The notes beneath the pieces were generated by a model. That model was not told the origin of the DNA, did not search any database, and worked only from the letters and a program-made list of their open reading frames with translations. From the NCBI GenBank assembly GCA_025057415.1, contig JANWXI010000007.1, forward strand, positions 1-36,557: a DNA stretch of 36,557 nucleotides. The letters run 5' to 3'. Positions 8,537-18,401 of the stretch are shown piece by piece (within the stretch, counting starts at the first letter, position 1; the number at the start of each line of letters is the position of its first letter). The stretch is from Chitinophagales bacterium. Its GTDB lineage: Bacteria; Bacteroidota; Bacteroidia; Chitinophagales; LD1. Made by a program: the position numbers and the translations under genes.

Positions 8537-9985
8537 ATGGGATCTCATCAAACAACCACAGTAACTACAAACGAAAAATTTGAGTTTACAGCTGGTATCC
8601 GCAAAGCACTCCACATAATGATGGGTGTTGGAATTGTCGGGCTACTTCTTGTTTACATTTTTAATCCCGAAAACGGGCATGCACGCTTTTGGAGTAATAT
8701 ACTGTTGAATACATATTATTTTACCGGCATATCGCTGTTCGGGCTGTTTATTGTAGCTGCTGCACAGTTAGCTTATGGCGGTTGGCATACGCTCATTAAA
8801 CGCGTTCTCATTTCTATGGGGGCGTTTTCTATGATAGGCGGCTTTTTGCTGCTATTTACACTTATTACTGGCTTACTCGGTTGGCACAACTTATACGACC
8901 ACGTAAAACATATACTGCACGATCATCACAATGAAAAATACACCAACAAGCATATCTTCTTTAACCCTCCGTTTTGGGTGGCTCGTGTTTTGATATATGC
9001 AATCGCTTGGGCGGCATTGTCGTATGCATTTGATAAGTTTTTTGGCGAGAAGAATCAAATCGACCCGAAAGTTTACAAACAGTCAAAATTGCTATCCGCT
9101 TTGTTTATTGTGGTATTTGCGGTCACGGAGTCATTTGTTAGTTGGGATATGGTGATGAGCTTAGACCCCCACTGGTACTCCACGTTGTTTGGCTGGTACA
9201 ATTTTGCCAGTTACGGGTGTGCCGGATGGGCTATGTCTATCCTGTTGGTTATTTTCTTAAAGTCAAGGGGATACCTGCAAGCAGTAAACGAAAATCATAT
9301 ACACGATTTGGGGAAGTTCCTGTTTGGTTTCTCTATATTTTGGACTTACCTGTGGTTTTCGCAGTTCATGCTGCAGTGGTACGGTAACATACCCGAAGAC
9401 ACGAATTTCTGGGTTAAACGCTTTAATACCGGTTATTTTAAATTCACCATATTCTTATCGCTGATCATCAACTTTTTGTTTCCGCTGTTGTTTTTGATTA
9501 AGCGCAGTGCAAAGCGCAATTTTAAAATGATAGGTTTTGGCGCTGCTCTGTTATTTTTTGGTCATTATATTGACTTTTTCAACTATACGGCATTTGAGCC
9601 GGTAGTGCGCGAAGCCACTCATGACAGTCATCACGGAGGCGGACACTCGTCCGTTTCGCAGCGGTTCACTCTTTTAGCCGAAGTTCACGGTGAACACAAC
9701 GCTCCCGCAGAAAAAGCTCCAACCTCTGATGTTCCTTCGCATGCAGATGTTCATCTGCAAAACACTGCGGCTCCTGCTCATGCACCAAAACATGAGTCAC
9801 ATGGCTCCCATAGTCATGCTACAGCACATTTCGCTACAATCGGCCTGGGCGAATTGATGATTTTTGCGGGCTTTTTGGGCTTATTCTTGTATTTCTGCTT
9901 CAGCCGGCTGAGCAAGCGAAACCTGATTGTGGAAAACGACCCCTATCTGGAAGAGTGTAAACGTTTAACTGTTACATGGGCATAA
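8537..9985 (+). CDS. actF: Alternative complex III membrane subunit ActF, with a His-rich insertion
   Basis: Multi-TM protein similar to ActC, in act order. His-rich low-complexity stretch (HDSHHGGGHSS...HAPKHESHGSHSHATAHF) before the last TM. Confidence 0.9.
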   Translation: MGSHQTTTVTTNEKFEFTAGIRKALHIMMGVGIVGLLLVYIFNPENGHARFWSNILLNTYYFTGISLFGLFIVAAAQLAYGGWHTLIKRVLISMGAFSMIGGFLLLFTLITGLLGWHNLYDHVKHILHDHHNEKYTNKHIFFNPPFWVARVLIYAIAWAALSYAFDKFFGEKNQIDPKVYKQSKLLSALFIVVFAVTESFVSWDMVMSLDPHWYSTLFGWYNFASYGCAGWAMSILLVIFLKSRGYLQAVNENHIHDLGKFLFGFSIFWTYLWFSQFMLQWYGNIPEDTNFWVKRFNTGYFKFTIFLSLIINFLFPLLFLIKRSAKRNFKMIGFGAALLFFGHYIDFFNYTAFEPVVREATHDSHHGGGHSSVSQRFTLLAEVHGEHNAPAEKAPTSDVPSHADVHLQNTAAPAHAPKHESHGSHSHATAHFATIGLGELMIFAGFLGLFLYFCFSRLSKRNLIVENDPYLEECKRLTVTWA

Positions 9986-10010
9986 TTGTTAATTTAAAAA
10001 TATTTTAAAT

Positions 10011-11096
10011 ATGACAGTCCTACTGAGTTTTATAATACTGGTGTTACTTTTTGTGGTATTGGTGCTGGTGGCCAAAGCCAGTGAAATTTCGGCTGAGTTG
10101 AAAGGCAAGTTTGATTACATACAACAAAGCCGGCTTAATGGTTACCTCCTCATTGGCTTCCTGGTATTGATGTTTGCTGGCTCAGCTTTCGCGTACAAAG
10201 AGTTAGCCCCCGTGATGTTGCCTAAATCTGCTTCGCTGCATGGTATTGCTACAGACCGTTTATTCAACATTACTACCATAATTACCGTAGCTGTCTTTTG
10301 TGTTACTCAGGCAGCACTTTTCTACTTCGCCTACCGCTACAACGAAAGTTTCGGTCACAAGGCATATTTTTATCCGCATAATAATACCCTGGAGGTGGTG
10401 TGGACCGTAATACCCGCAGTGGTGTTAACTTTCCTAATCGCTTTCGGGATGTATGAATGGTTTAAGATTTTTAATGTGGAAGCCCGCGACAAAAATGCTC
10501 TGGTAGTAGAGGTTACAGCCAAGCAATTCAATTGGATTATCCGTTACCCCGGTCAAGATAACAAGTTTGGTAAAAGGGTTATTGATAAGGAACATATCAG
10601 CCCTACCAACGAGTTGGGTATTGATTGGACCGACAAAGGAAGTCACGATGATTTCATGGCTGACAAACTTTACTTGGTAAAAGACCGCCCGGTGTTAGTT
10701 AAAATAGGAGCTCTGGACGTGCTGCACAGTTTTTACCTACCTCACTTCCGCGTAAAGATGGATGCTGTACCGGGAATACCTACTGAGTTTTACTTTGTAC
10801 CCACTATGACCACCGAAGAAATGCGTCAATACCTCAGCACACAGCCCTGGTGGCAAACCATAAATCCTGAAACCGGAGAGCCCCGCTGGAAAACCTTTAA
10901 ATACGAACTCGCCTGCGCTGAACTGTGCGGCAAAAGTCACTACGGTATGCAAAAAGAGGTAGTAGTAGTAACTCAACGTGAATATGATGAGTGGCTTAAA
11001 AACCAAACTCCAGTTTACAGTACAATGACCCCTAAAGAAGCACCTGCATCTCCTCAGCCAGCAGAACCTGTTAAAACTGCTATGTTAACCCGGTAA
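10011..11096 (+). CDS. coxB: Cytochrome c oxidase subunit II
   Basis: TM hairpin and CuA-site motif CAELCGKSHYGM. No CXXCH, so no fused cytochrome c domain. Confidence 0.93.
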   Translation: MTVLLSFIILVLLFVVLVLVAKASEISAELKGKFDYIQQSRLNGYLLIGFLVLMFAGSAFAYKELAPVMLPKSASLHGIATDRLFNITTIITVAVFCVTQAALFYFAYRYNESFGHKAYFYPHNNTLEVVWTVIPAVVLTFLIAFGMYEWFKIFNVEARDKNALVVEVTAKQFNWIIRYPGQDNKFGKRVIDKEHISPTNELGIDWTDKGSHDDFMADKLYLVKDRPVLVKIGALDVLHSFYLPHFRVKMDAVPGIPTEFYFVPTMTTEEMRQYLSTQPWWQTINPETGEPRWKTFKYELACAELCGKSHYGMQKEVVVVTQREYDEWLKNQTPVYSTMTPKEAPASPQPAEPVKTAMLTR

Positions 11097-11123
11097 TATT
11101 TGATAACCTATAAATCTGTAACT

Positions 11124-12962
11124 ATGCAAACCGCGCAAACTCTTGAACATGTACAAACCGAACATCATGCACATGTACATGGACATGACACGCACCATCA
11201 CGAAGAGTCCTTCCTGACCAAGTACATTTTTAGCCAGGACCACAAAATGATATCCAAGCAGTTCCTCATCACGGGAATGTTTTGGGGGGTGGTAGGCGGA
11301 TTGCTTTCTGTACTCTTTCGCCTTCAACTCGGATGGCCAAACGAAACTTTCCCTTTTCTGGAAACGTTTTTGGGTAAATGGGCCGAGGGGGGTAAAATTA
11401 CCAATGAATTCTATTACGCGCTGGTGACCATGCACGGTACCATCCTTGTATTTTTTGTGCTCACCGGTGGTCTTAGCGGTACATTTGCCAATCTCCTAAT
11501 TCCATACCAGGTGGGTGCGCGGGATATGGCATCGCCATTCATCAATATGCTTTCTTATTGGTTCTTTTTTGCCGCCAGCGTGGTGCTGTTGTTTTCGTTT
11601 TTTATTCAAACCGGTCCGGCATCGGGAGGTTGGACAGCTTACCCGCCTCTTAACGGACTTCGCGATACGGGTGTAAACCTCGGCTCCGGACTTGGCTTTG
11701 ATTTGTGGATTTTAGGCATGTCACTTTTTATCGTATCTGCACTTCTTGCCGGGCTTAACTACGTAGCCACCGTACTAAATTTACGCACCAAAGGTATGAG
11801 TATGTGGCGTATGCCGCTGACAGTTTGGGCGCTTATGTTCACGGCTGTCATAGGAATACTCTCTTTTCCTGCTTTATTAGCCGGTTGTCTGTTGCTGGAA
11901 TTTGACCGCCTGCTCGATACCAGCTTTTATCTTAATAATATTGTCATCAACGGTGAACTACTCGGCTACAAAGGTGGTTCTCCTATTCTGTTTCAACACC
12001 TCTTTTGGTTCTTAGGCCACCCAGAGGTTTACATTATCATACTTCCGGCAATGGGTCTTGTATCAGAAGTGCTATCCGTACACAGCCGTAAACCCATATT
12101 TGGTTACAAAGCGATGGTGCTTTCCATCATCGCCATTTTAGTGCTTTCATTTATCGTTTGGGCACACCACATGTTTGTAACCGGCATGAACCCGAACCTG
12201 GGCGCCATCTTTACATTGTTTACGCTTTTAATTGCAATCCCCTCTGCAATTAAAACTTTTAACTGGATTGGTACTTTATGGAAAGGCAGTATTCGTTTGT
12301 CAACCGCTGCACTTTTCGCCATTGGATTTGTATCGATGTTTATTACAGGTGGTTTAACTGGTATCTTTCTCGGAAACTCTGCTGTTGACATCCAACTGCA
12401 CGATACCATGTTTGTTGTTGCACACTTTCACATAGTGATGGGAGTAGCTGCGTTTTTCGGTATGTTCGCAGGTGTTTATCATTGGTTTCCTAGATTATAT
12501 GGAAGGTTTATGAATGAAACATTGGGACAAATTCACTTTTACATTACACTAATTGGCGGTTATGCCATATTTTTTCCAATGCACTTTATGACCGGTTTGC
12601 CCCGCAGGTACTATACGTATGCCAACTTTGAAACGTTCAATAACTTCAATCACCTGGCTGCCTTTATCAGTGTTGCAGCTATAATAGTTTTCCTGGGGCA
12701 GCTCTTGTTTGTGGTTAACTTCTTCTACAGCATATTCAAAGGTCGCAAGGTAAAAGGTGAAAAGGCAAACGATGGTTATGAATACGCTAACCCCTGGAAC
12801 GCAACCACATTAGAGTGGACCGCTCCTGTTGAACGAATACATGGCAATTGGCCCGGTGAAATTCCTACCGTACACCGTTGGCCATACGACTATGGCGCCA
12901 ATGGCAGAGAGTTTATTCCGCAAACTGAGCCGCTAAAACCCGGCGAGGTGTCGCACCACTAA
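11124..12962 (+). CDS. coxA: Cytochrome c oxidase subunit I
   Basis: GHPEVYIIILPAMG, WAHHMFVTGMNP and HDTMFVVAHFHIVMG motifs. Track start is 11100; ATG at 11124 (MQTAQTLEH) looks better. His-rich N-terminus. Confidence 0.95.
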   Translation: MQTAQTLEHVQTEHHAHVHGHDTHHHEESFLTKYIFSQDHKMISKQFLITGMFWGVVGGLLSVLFRLQLGWPNETFPFLETFLGKWAEGGKITNEFYYALVTMHGTILVFFVLTGGLSGTFANLLIPYQVGARDMASPFINMLSYWFFFAASVVLLFSFFIQTGPASGGWTAYPPLNGLRDTGVNLGSGLGFDLWILGMSLFIVSALLAGLNYVATVLNLRTKGMSMWRMPLTVWALMFTAVIGILSFPALLAGCLLLEFDRLLDTSFYLNNIVINGELLGYKGGSPILFQHLFWFLGHPEVYIIILPAMGLVSEVLSVHSRKPIFGYKAMVLSIIAILVLSFIVWAHHMFVTGMNPNLGAIFTLFTLLIAIPSAIKTFNWIGTLWKGSIRLSTAALFAIGFVSMFITGGLTGIFLGNSAVDIQLHDTMFVVAHFHIVMGVAAFFGMFAGVYHWFPRLYGRFMNETLGQIHFYITLIGGYAIFFPMHFMTGLPRRYYTYANFETFNNFNHLAAFISVAAIIVFLGQLLFVVNFFYSIFKGRKVKGEKANDGYEYANPWNATTLEWTAPVERIHGNWPGEIPTVHRWPYDYGANGREFIPQTEPLKPGEVSHH

Positions 12963-12980
12963 AAATAAAATGCACTGTAA

Positions 12981-13874
12981 ATGTCTGTTAATACCATAGC
13001 CACAAGCCGCAGTTACCTCTCCGCTAAGGTGAGTGATTATGCCATGCTCACAAAATTCCGGTTGAGTGTACTGGTGGTTTTTTCGGCTGTGGTAGGGTAT
13101 TTATTTGCCGTAAACGGTACCGTGAGTTGGGCATCGGTGCTATGGCTTACCTTGGGCGGAGCGCTTGTTACAGGAGCATCTAACGCACTCAATCAAATAT
13201 TAGAACGCGATATTGACAGATTAATGACCCGTACCTCGCAGCGCCCATTACCGGCAAATCGCATGACGGTGACGGAAGCCATACTAATAGCCGGCGCTCT
13301 GGGTGTTTCAGGTATTTTATTAATAACCATCCATTTTAACGCTTTAGCAGGTGTACTTTCGGCACTATCGCTCATCAGTTATGCGTTTCTGTACACACCG
13401 CTTAAACGTGTACATCCTATAGCTGTATTTGTAGGTGCTATACCTGGCGCTTTGCCACCTATGATTGGCTACGTGTGTGCAGCAGGCACCATTGATTTTG
13501 CAGCCGTATTGCTTTTCACCATACAATTTGTTTGGCAGTTTCCCCACTTTTGGAGCATTGCCTGGGTTCAATTCGATGATTATCTGAAAGCCGGCATTAT
13601 GCTCCTGCCCAGCGCAGAAGGCCGCAGCAAGGCAAGCGCTATGCAGATAGTGGTTTATAGCGCCTTACTACTCGTAATCTCAACATTGCCATACATGTTA
13701 GGAATGGTGGGATTTTGGTCAAACTTTGCAATACTGTTAACGGGTTTCTGCATGTTTTATCTCGCATTAAAGCATCATAAAAATTGTGACATAACTACCG
13801 CTCGTGCCGTGATGTTCGGTTCTTTTGCTTATCTACCCCTAACGCAACTTGCTATGCTTTTCGGTAAACTGTAA
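12981..13874 (+). CDS. ctaB: Protoheme IX farnesyltransferase (heme O synthase)
   Basis: UbiA-family motif NALNQILERDIDRLMTRTSQRPLP and multiple TMs, within the oxidase cluster. Confidence 0.93.
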   Translation: MSVNTIATSRSYLSAKVSDYAMLTKFRLSVLVVFSAVVGYLFAVNGTVSWASVLWLTLGGALVTGASNALNQILERDIDRLMTRTSQRPLPANRMTVTEAILIAGALGVSGILLITIHFNALAGVLSALSLISYAFLYTPLKRVHPIAVFVGAIPGALPPMIGYVCAAGTIDFAAVLLFTIQFVWQFPHFWSIAWVQFDDYLKAGIMLLPSAEGRSKASAMQIVVYSALLLVISTLPYMLGMVGFWSNFAILLTGFCMFYLALKHHKNCDITTARAVMFGSFAYLPLTQLAMLFGKL

Positions 13875-13887
13875 AAATTGAGGAAAT

Positions 13888-14514
13888 ATGGATGTGTTTG
13901 TTCCCGATAAAAAATATCTGAAAGAAAAAACCGAGTACACCGGTATTCATCCGCAAAAATTTGCATTGTGGCTGGGCATGGCATCTATGGCTATGTTTTT
14001 TGCCGCGCTCACCAGCGCATTGCTGGTTAAGAAAGGCGATTACCAAACCTGGGAAAACTTTCGCTTACCATGGATTTTTGCACTCAGCACAGTTGCTGTT
14101 ATTACCGTAAGCATCCTTATGCACTTCTCGCTGCGTAGCTATCGCAACGGAAAATTTCAAAGTTTTCGTTTCTTACTGGCAGCCGCATTTGCGATGGGGG
14201 TAGTGTTTCTCATTCTGCAATACGCCGGTTGGAAAATACTCACCGCCATGGGAATGCCTATCACCGGTAATATTTCCGGACAGTTTGTTTATGTAATTTC
14301 CGCAGCGCACGGTCTGCACATTGTAGCAGGGTTAATTGTAACGCTTTTCTTTCTGGTGAATGCTTTTCGTACCCGTAACGATCCTCTCTTTGAATTGCGC
14401 AACATCATCAACCCCAAGCGCCTGCTCAATATGGAAATGCTCACATCTTTCTGGCACTTCATAGACGGAGTTTGGGTATATTTGTATATATTTTTTTTGC
14501 TAAATTATCACTAA
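13888..14514 (+). CDS. Cytochrome c oxidase subunit III-like protein (first copy)
   Basis: COX3-family features: SAAHGLHIVAGLI, EMLTSFWHFIDGVWVYLYIFF. Confidence 0.88.
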   Translation: MDVFVPDKKYLKEKTEYTGIHPQKFALWLGMASMAMFFAALTSALLVKKGDYQTWENFRLPWIFALSTVAVITVSILMHFSLRSYRNGKFQSFRFLLAAAFAMGVVFLILQYAGWKILTAMGMPITGNISGQFVYVISAAHGLHIVAGLIVTLFFLVNAFRTRNDPLFELRNIINPKRLLNMEMLTSFWHFIDGVWVYLYIFFLLNYH

Positions 14515-14538
14515 CCCTTAAAGCTAAACCTTTACGAA

Positions 14539-15231
14539 ATGACGCAAGCAGCCGTACAACACGCACACGATGAGCCGGTATCTGTAAAAGAGCTGTGGAG
14601 CGGCGGACGCTCACCGTTCAAAATCAGCTACGGCAAAATCATGATGTGGTACTTTTTGATTTCTGATACATTCACGTTTGCCTCTTTCCTGATTGCTTAC
14701 GCAGCCCTTCGCTTTGCTCAGGCAGATCAATGGCCAAACCCCGCTGAGGTTTTCTCTTCTATCCCTATTGACATTTTTCACGGTGTGAAGGCGCCTCTGG
14801 TGTTTGTATCATTCATGACATTTCTCCTTATTGTCAGTTCATGGACTATGGTGCGCGCTGTGCAGGAGGGGTACCGCATGAATAAATACGGCGTGATAAA
14901 ATACCTGATACCGACTATATTTTGCGGCATCCTGTTTATCTATTGCCAATATCTGGAGTGGACGCACCTGATTCACGAAGGTATGACCCCAACCACAGCC
15001 ACACCTGTTACCAAAATCACCAACTTCGGGCAGTTGTTTTTCGTTATAACCGGATTTCACGGTATGCACGTGTTTGGTGGGGTGGTATTAAATACCTGGT
15101 TAGCTATTGCCACAGCCAATGGACGCTTTGAGCGGGTGGGGCACTATGAAATGGTTGAGAAAATTGGGCTTTACTGGCACTTTGTGGATCTCGTTTGGGT
15201 GTATGTGTTCCTTTGTTTTTACCTCTTATAA
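14539..15231 (+). CDS. Cytochrome c oxidase subunit III (second copy)
   Basis: COX3-family features: ITGFHGMHVFGGVV, KIGLYWHFVDLVWVYVF. Confidence 0.9.
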   Translation: MTQAAVQHAHDEPVSVKELWSGGRSPFKISYGKIMMWYFLISDTFTFASFLIAYAALRFAQADQWPNPAEVFSSIPIDIFHGVKAPLVFVSFMTFLLIVSSWTMVRAVQEGYRMNKYGVIKYLIPTIFCGILFIYCQYLEWTHLIHEGMTPTTATPVTKITNFGQLFFVITGFHGMHVFGGVVLNTWLAIATANGRFERVGHYEMVEKIGLYWHFVDLVWVYVFLCFYLL

Positions 15232-15260
15232 ATTGTAACATTCACATAAATAATTACACT

Positions 15261-15635
15261 ATGAACTTTGAAGTTCCCACCGAAGGTCACCTGCACTGGA
15301 CAGAGCAGGAGTACAATGAAGGTAAAAAATCAGTACTCAAAACCATCATCATTCTCGCCATTGTAACTGTGGTAGAAGTTGGCGCTGCCATGATATACGA
15401 CAAGATATATCCCAATGGCGGTGGACCCAAATTACTCCTTAACCTGTTTATGGCAGTGATGAGTGTGGTTAAAGTGGTTTATATTATGGGTATTTTCATG
15501 CACGTGAAACACGAAACCGGTTGGTTTAAGCGCACCATATTGTTGCCTTTCTTGTTTTTGGTGTGGGCTATCATTGCCTTTGCCGTGGATGGCGGCTCCT
15601 GGAACGCGATGCGTCAACTATTAAACGCATTTTGA
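15261..15635 (+). CDS. Cytochrome c oxidase subunit IV family protein
   Basis: Small three-TM protein (MNFEVPTEGHLHWTEQEYNEGKKSV...MGIFMHVKHE) after subunit III. Start moved from 15195 to 15261, past the upstream stop. Confidence 0.85.
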   Translation: MNFEVPTEGHLHWTEQEYNEGKKSVLKTIIILAIVTVVEVGAAMIYDKIYPNGGGPKLLLNLFMAVMSVVKVVYIMGIFMHVKHETGWFKRTILLPFLFLVWAIIAFAVDGGSWNAMRQLLNAF

Positions 15636-15662
15636 TTTTGTAGTCATACAATCAGATTCGCC

Positions 15663-15696
15663 CGGCATGCAGCATATTTGCATGCCGTTTTTTTTT
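15663..15696 (+). terminator. Predicted Rho-independent terminator of the respiratory operon
   Basis: CGGCATGC (15663-15670), loop, GCATGCCG (15680-15687), then nine T (15688-15696). Confidence 0.85.
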
Positions 15697-15711
15697 AAAA
15701 ATACGATTAAC

Positions 15712-16071
15712 ATGAGCCAAATTAAACGATACTCCGAGATACGCTTTAAAGTAGGTCTGGATGAGAATAACTACCCGGTGGATATAAAATGGAGCGCTTC
15801 TGACACCGAAGACCAACAACTGCGCGACTGCAAGTGCATTATGCTGAGTATGTGGGATACGCTGCAAAAACAAACCATGCGCATTGACCTTTGGACCAAC
15901 CAACTCAGCACCGATGAAATGCACGCACATTACTTTCAATCGTTACTAAGCATGACCGAGGCATACGTGCGGGCAACAGGCAACCCGATGGTCATGGAGG
16001 AGATGAAGAACTTTGTTAACACCTTAGCCCGTAAAACGGCAGATTGGGAAGATGGGCAAAACCTGCCGTAA
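15712..16071 (+). CDS. gldC: Gliding motility protein GldC
   Basis: MSQIKRYSEIRFKVGLDENNYPVDIKWSASD...CKCIMLSMWD matches recalled GldC. Track start 15667 lies inside the terminator, so ATG 15712 is preferred. Confidence 0.85.
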   Translation: MSQIKRYSEIRFKVGLDENNYPVDIKWSASDTEDQQLRDCKCIMLSMWDTLQKQTMRIDLWTNQLSTDEMHAHYFQSLLSMTEAYVRATGNPMVMEEMKNFVNTLARKTADWEDGQNLP

Positions 16072-16246
16072 TTATTAGCCGGGTAACCCCGCATCACTAT
16101 AGCCCTATTACCGCTTAGTTAATTGTACTGCTCCTGCCTTTTAGTATTTAAGCCGGTTACCGGTTATTAACATCGGGCAGGTTTCATTTGAATGAATTAT
16201 GAAAATTTTGCAGGTAAATATTTACTTAGCATTAAAATATCGCTCT

Positions 16247-18400
16247 ATGAGAGTTTGTACGCTTATTATGACAGGTACAATTATCTCGTTTATTAGGGCA
16301 CAAACGCCAATAAGTTTTACCCTGAGCGATGTGCCCGTGCCTCCCTCGCAACAACGCATTGCGATTGACACCCTGCCGCTTCCGCCGGTGAACTACGGCA
16401 ATCCTGGACCCAACCAGATTTACGACTTCAGCAATCTGACCCTATACCGCTACGATACCGTAGAGTATCGCAACCCTACTTCATCGCAGCTCTCCACATG
16501 CCCCCAAGCCGATGCTGCTACTACTCTTGATGGTATTAATTTTTTACTTACCAACACTACAACCAATAAACTGATTTTGGAGGGTTTTGAAGGGCAGGTG
16601 GTTCCAGGAAATACAATTGCAGCAGAGTATAGCACTAAACCCGATATTTATCAGTTACCGATGAATTACGGCACGAATTTCAGTGGAAGTTTTTACCTGC
16701 AAAAAACATTTTCCGGTTCACAGGTGGGGCAGCCGTCTGTGCATCAGGTTCGTTTTACTATTTCTGGCACTTACACCGATACGGTGGATGGCTGGGGCGC
16801 TGTGAAGACGCCACTGGGTACTTACAAGTGCCTGCGCAACAAGCGCATAGAGAATACTACTACACAAATTGAAGTAAAAGTGTTTTCATTTTCACCCTGG
16901 AGTACGGTATCTAACAATACTAACACCACCCTTCGATACACCTACCTTACTAAAGAAACCAAAGGCAGCGCGGTATCATTCGATTACGACTCGCTCGGTA
17001 ATCTGCGCACAGTTTCATGGAGTATGATACCGCCCAATGCTCCGGTTGCAAACTTTAACTGGGTTAATACCAGCGGCGGTTTGGTGAATTTCACCGATGC
17101 CAGCGATAATTATCCCACAGCATGGTCATGGAACTTTGGCGATGGTTCTCCGGTATCAACACAACAAAACCCATCGCATGTATATACATCAAACGGAAAC
17201 TACAATGTATGCCTTACGGCTACAAATGCCGGCGGCAGTCACACGACTTGTAAAATTATCAATGTAACCAACATAACGCCAGTTAACAACAAACCCATTG
17301 CTAATGATGACAACTATACGGATACTGCGGGGCAAACCAACATTTTTCATGTGGCCTTCAATGATGTTGACCCCGATGGCAACACACTTTGCGTAACGAG
17401 TGTATGGGGGGCAGGTGGCGCCTCCGTAATCAGTTGCAACAGCATACAACTCACAACGCCTCCCGGGTTGGGCGTTACGGTGGTTTTGCAATATGTTGTA
17501 TGCGATAACGGCTCCCCTGTTTTATGCGATACAGGTACGGTAACCATCACACTATTACCGTCTAATCTTGCACCGAATGCGGTAAATGATCAGTTCACCG
17601 TGCAGCAGGGAACAAGCGCCAATCTGAATCTGCTGAGTAACGATACGGATCCCAACGGCAACGCGCTTTGCCTTGATACCGTGTGGGGCTCGCCCTATGC
17701 CCAGCTTATTGGCGGCAACTGTACGCAAGTAAAATTTATGCATCAGAAGTGTTTTAATGGCTCAGAGACATTCTGGTACCGGGTGTGTGATAACGGAAAC
17801 CCTGCGCTTTGCGACACGGGACAAGTAACCGTTAATGTTACTCCTGACAGCGCTTACATTTCCGTAGCATCCTTCGGACCTCTGGGTAGCGCTAACATTA
17901 TCGGTAACTGTGACTCTGTTAAAATTACGCATTCATCATCCGGTTATACCCAATTATTATGGAAGGTTACCGACTTTGCAGCCGGCGGTAGCACGTCTGT
18001 TTACACAACACCCACCTTAATGCTGAATACCAGTAGCCCCATCAACCTACAAGTATGTCTCGTGGTAAGCAACACATGTAACAGCGATACGCTGTGTCAC
18101 ACTCTGCAGGAAACCTGTGTAGGAATGCCGGATCTCACCAATATTTCAGGAGTAGTGGTTTACCCGAATCCTGCTTTTACGCACGTTACGATTGACTGGC
18201 GGGCGGGGACATGGGATGAAACTCCCAAAAAGATTACAGTTTATAATTCGCTTGGCGCGAAGGTTTATACCATCCCCGCAGGTTTAGCGGATAAGCATAC
18301 AATTGAGGTTGTAAGCTGGCCGGCCGGTGTATATCATATAGCAGCGGAGATGAGTAGTAGTAGAATGCACATTGCCAGATTTTTCAAATTGGCGCAGTAG
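16247..18400 (+). CDS. Secreted protein with PKD domain, two Cys-containing Ig/cadherin-like domains and a T9SS type A sorting domain
   Basis: PKD motif (AWSWNFGDGSPVSTQQNPSHVY), tandem NDxDPDGN-type domains, C-terminal VVYPNPAFTHVTIDW...GVYHIAAEMSSSRMHIARFFKL. Confidence 0.85.
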   Translation: MRVCTLIMTGTIISFIRAQTPISFTLSDVPVPPSQQRIAIDTLPLPPVNYGNPGPNQIYDFSNLTLYRYDTVEYRNPTSSQLSTCPQADAATTLDGINFLLTNTTTNKLILEGFEGQVVPGNTIAAEYSTKPDIYQLPMNYGTNFSGSFYLQKTFSGSQVGQPSVHQVRFTISGTYTDTVDGWGAVKTPLGTYKCLRNKRIENTTTQIEVKVFSFSPWSTVSNNTNTTLRYTYLTKETKGSAVSFDYDSLGNLRTVSWSMIPPNAPVANFNWVNTSGGLVNFTDASDNYPTAWSWNFGDGSPVSTQQNPSHVYTSNGNYNVCLTATNAGGSHTTCKIINVTNITPVNNKPIANDDNYTDTAGQTNIFHVAFNDVDPDGNTLCVTSVWGAGGASVISCNSIQLTTPPGLGVTVVLQYVVCDNGSPVLCDTGTVTITLLPSNLAPNAVNDQFTVQQGTSANLNLLSNDTDPNGNALCLDTVWGSPYAQLIGGNCTQVKFMHQKCFNGSETFWYRVCDNGNPALCDTGQVTVNVTPDSAYISVASFGPLGSANIIGNCDSVKITHSSSGYTQLLWKVTDFAAGGSTSVYTTPTLMLNTSSPINLQVCLVVSNTCNSDTLCHTLQETCVGMPDLTNISGVVVYPNPAFTHVTIDWRAGTWDETPKKITVYNSLGAKVYTIPAGLADKHTIEVVSWPAGVYHIAAEMSSSRMHIARFFKLAQ

Positions 18401-18401
18401 T

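Noticed and set aside
13888-15231. Two subunit III genes as a recent duplication
   Set aside because: The two proteins are clearly divergent, and two consecutive COX3-family genes are a usual arrangement in Bacteroidota oxidase clusters.
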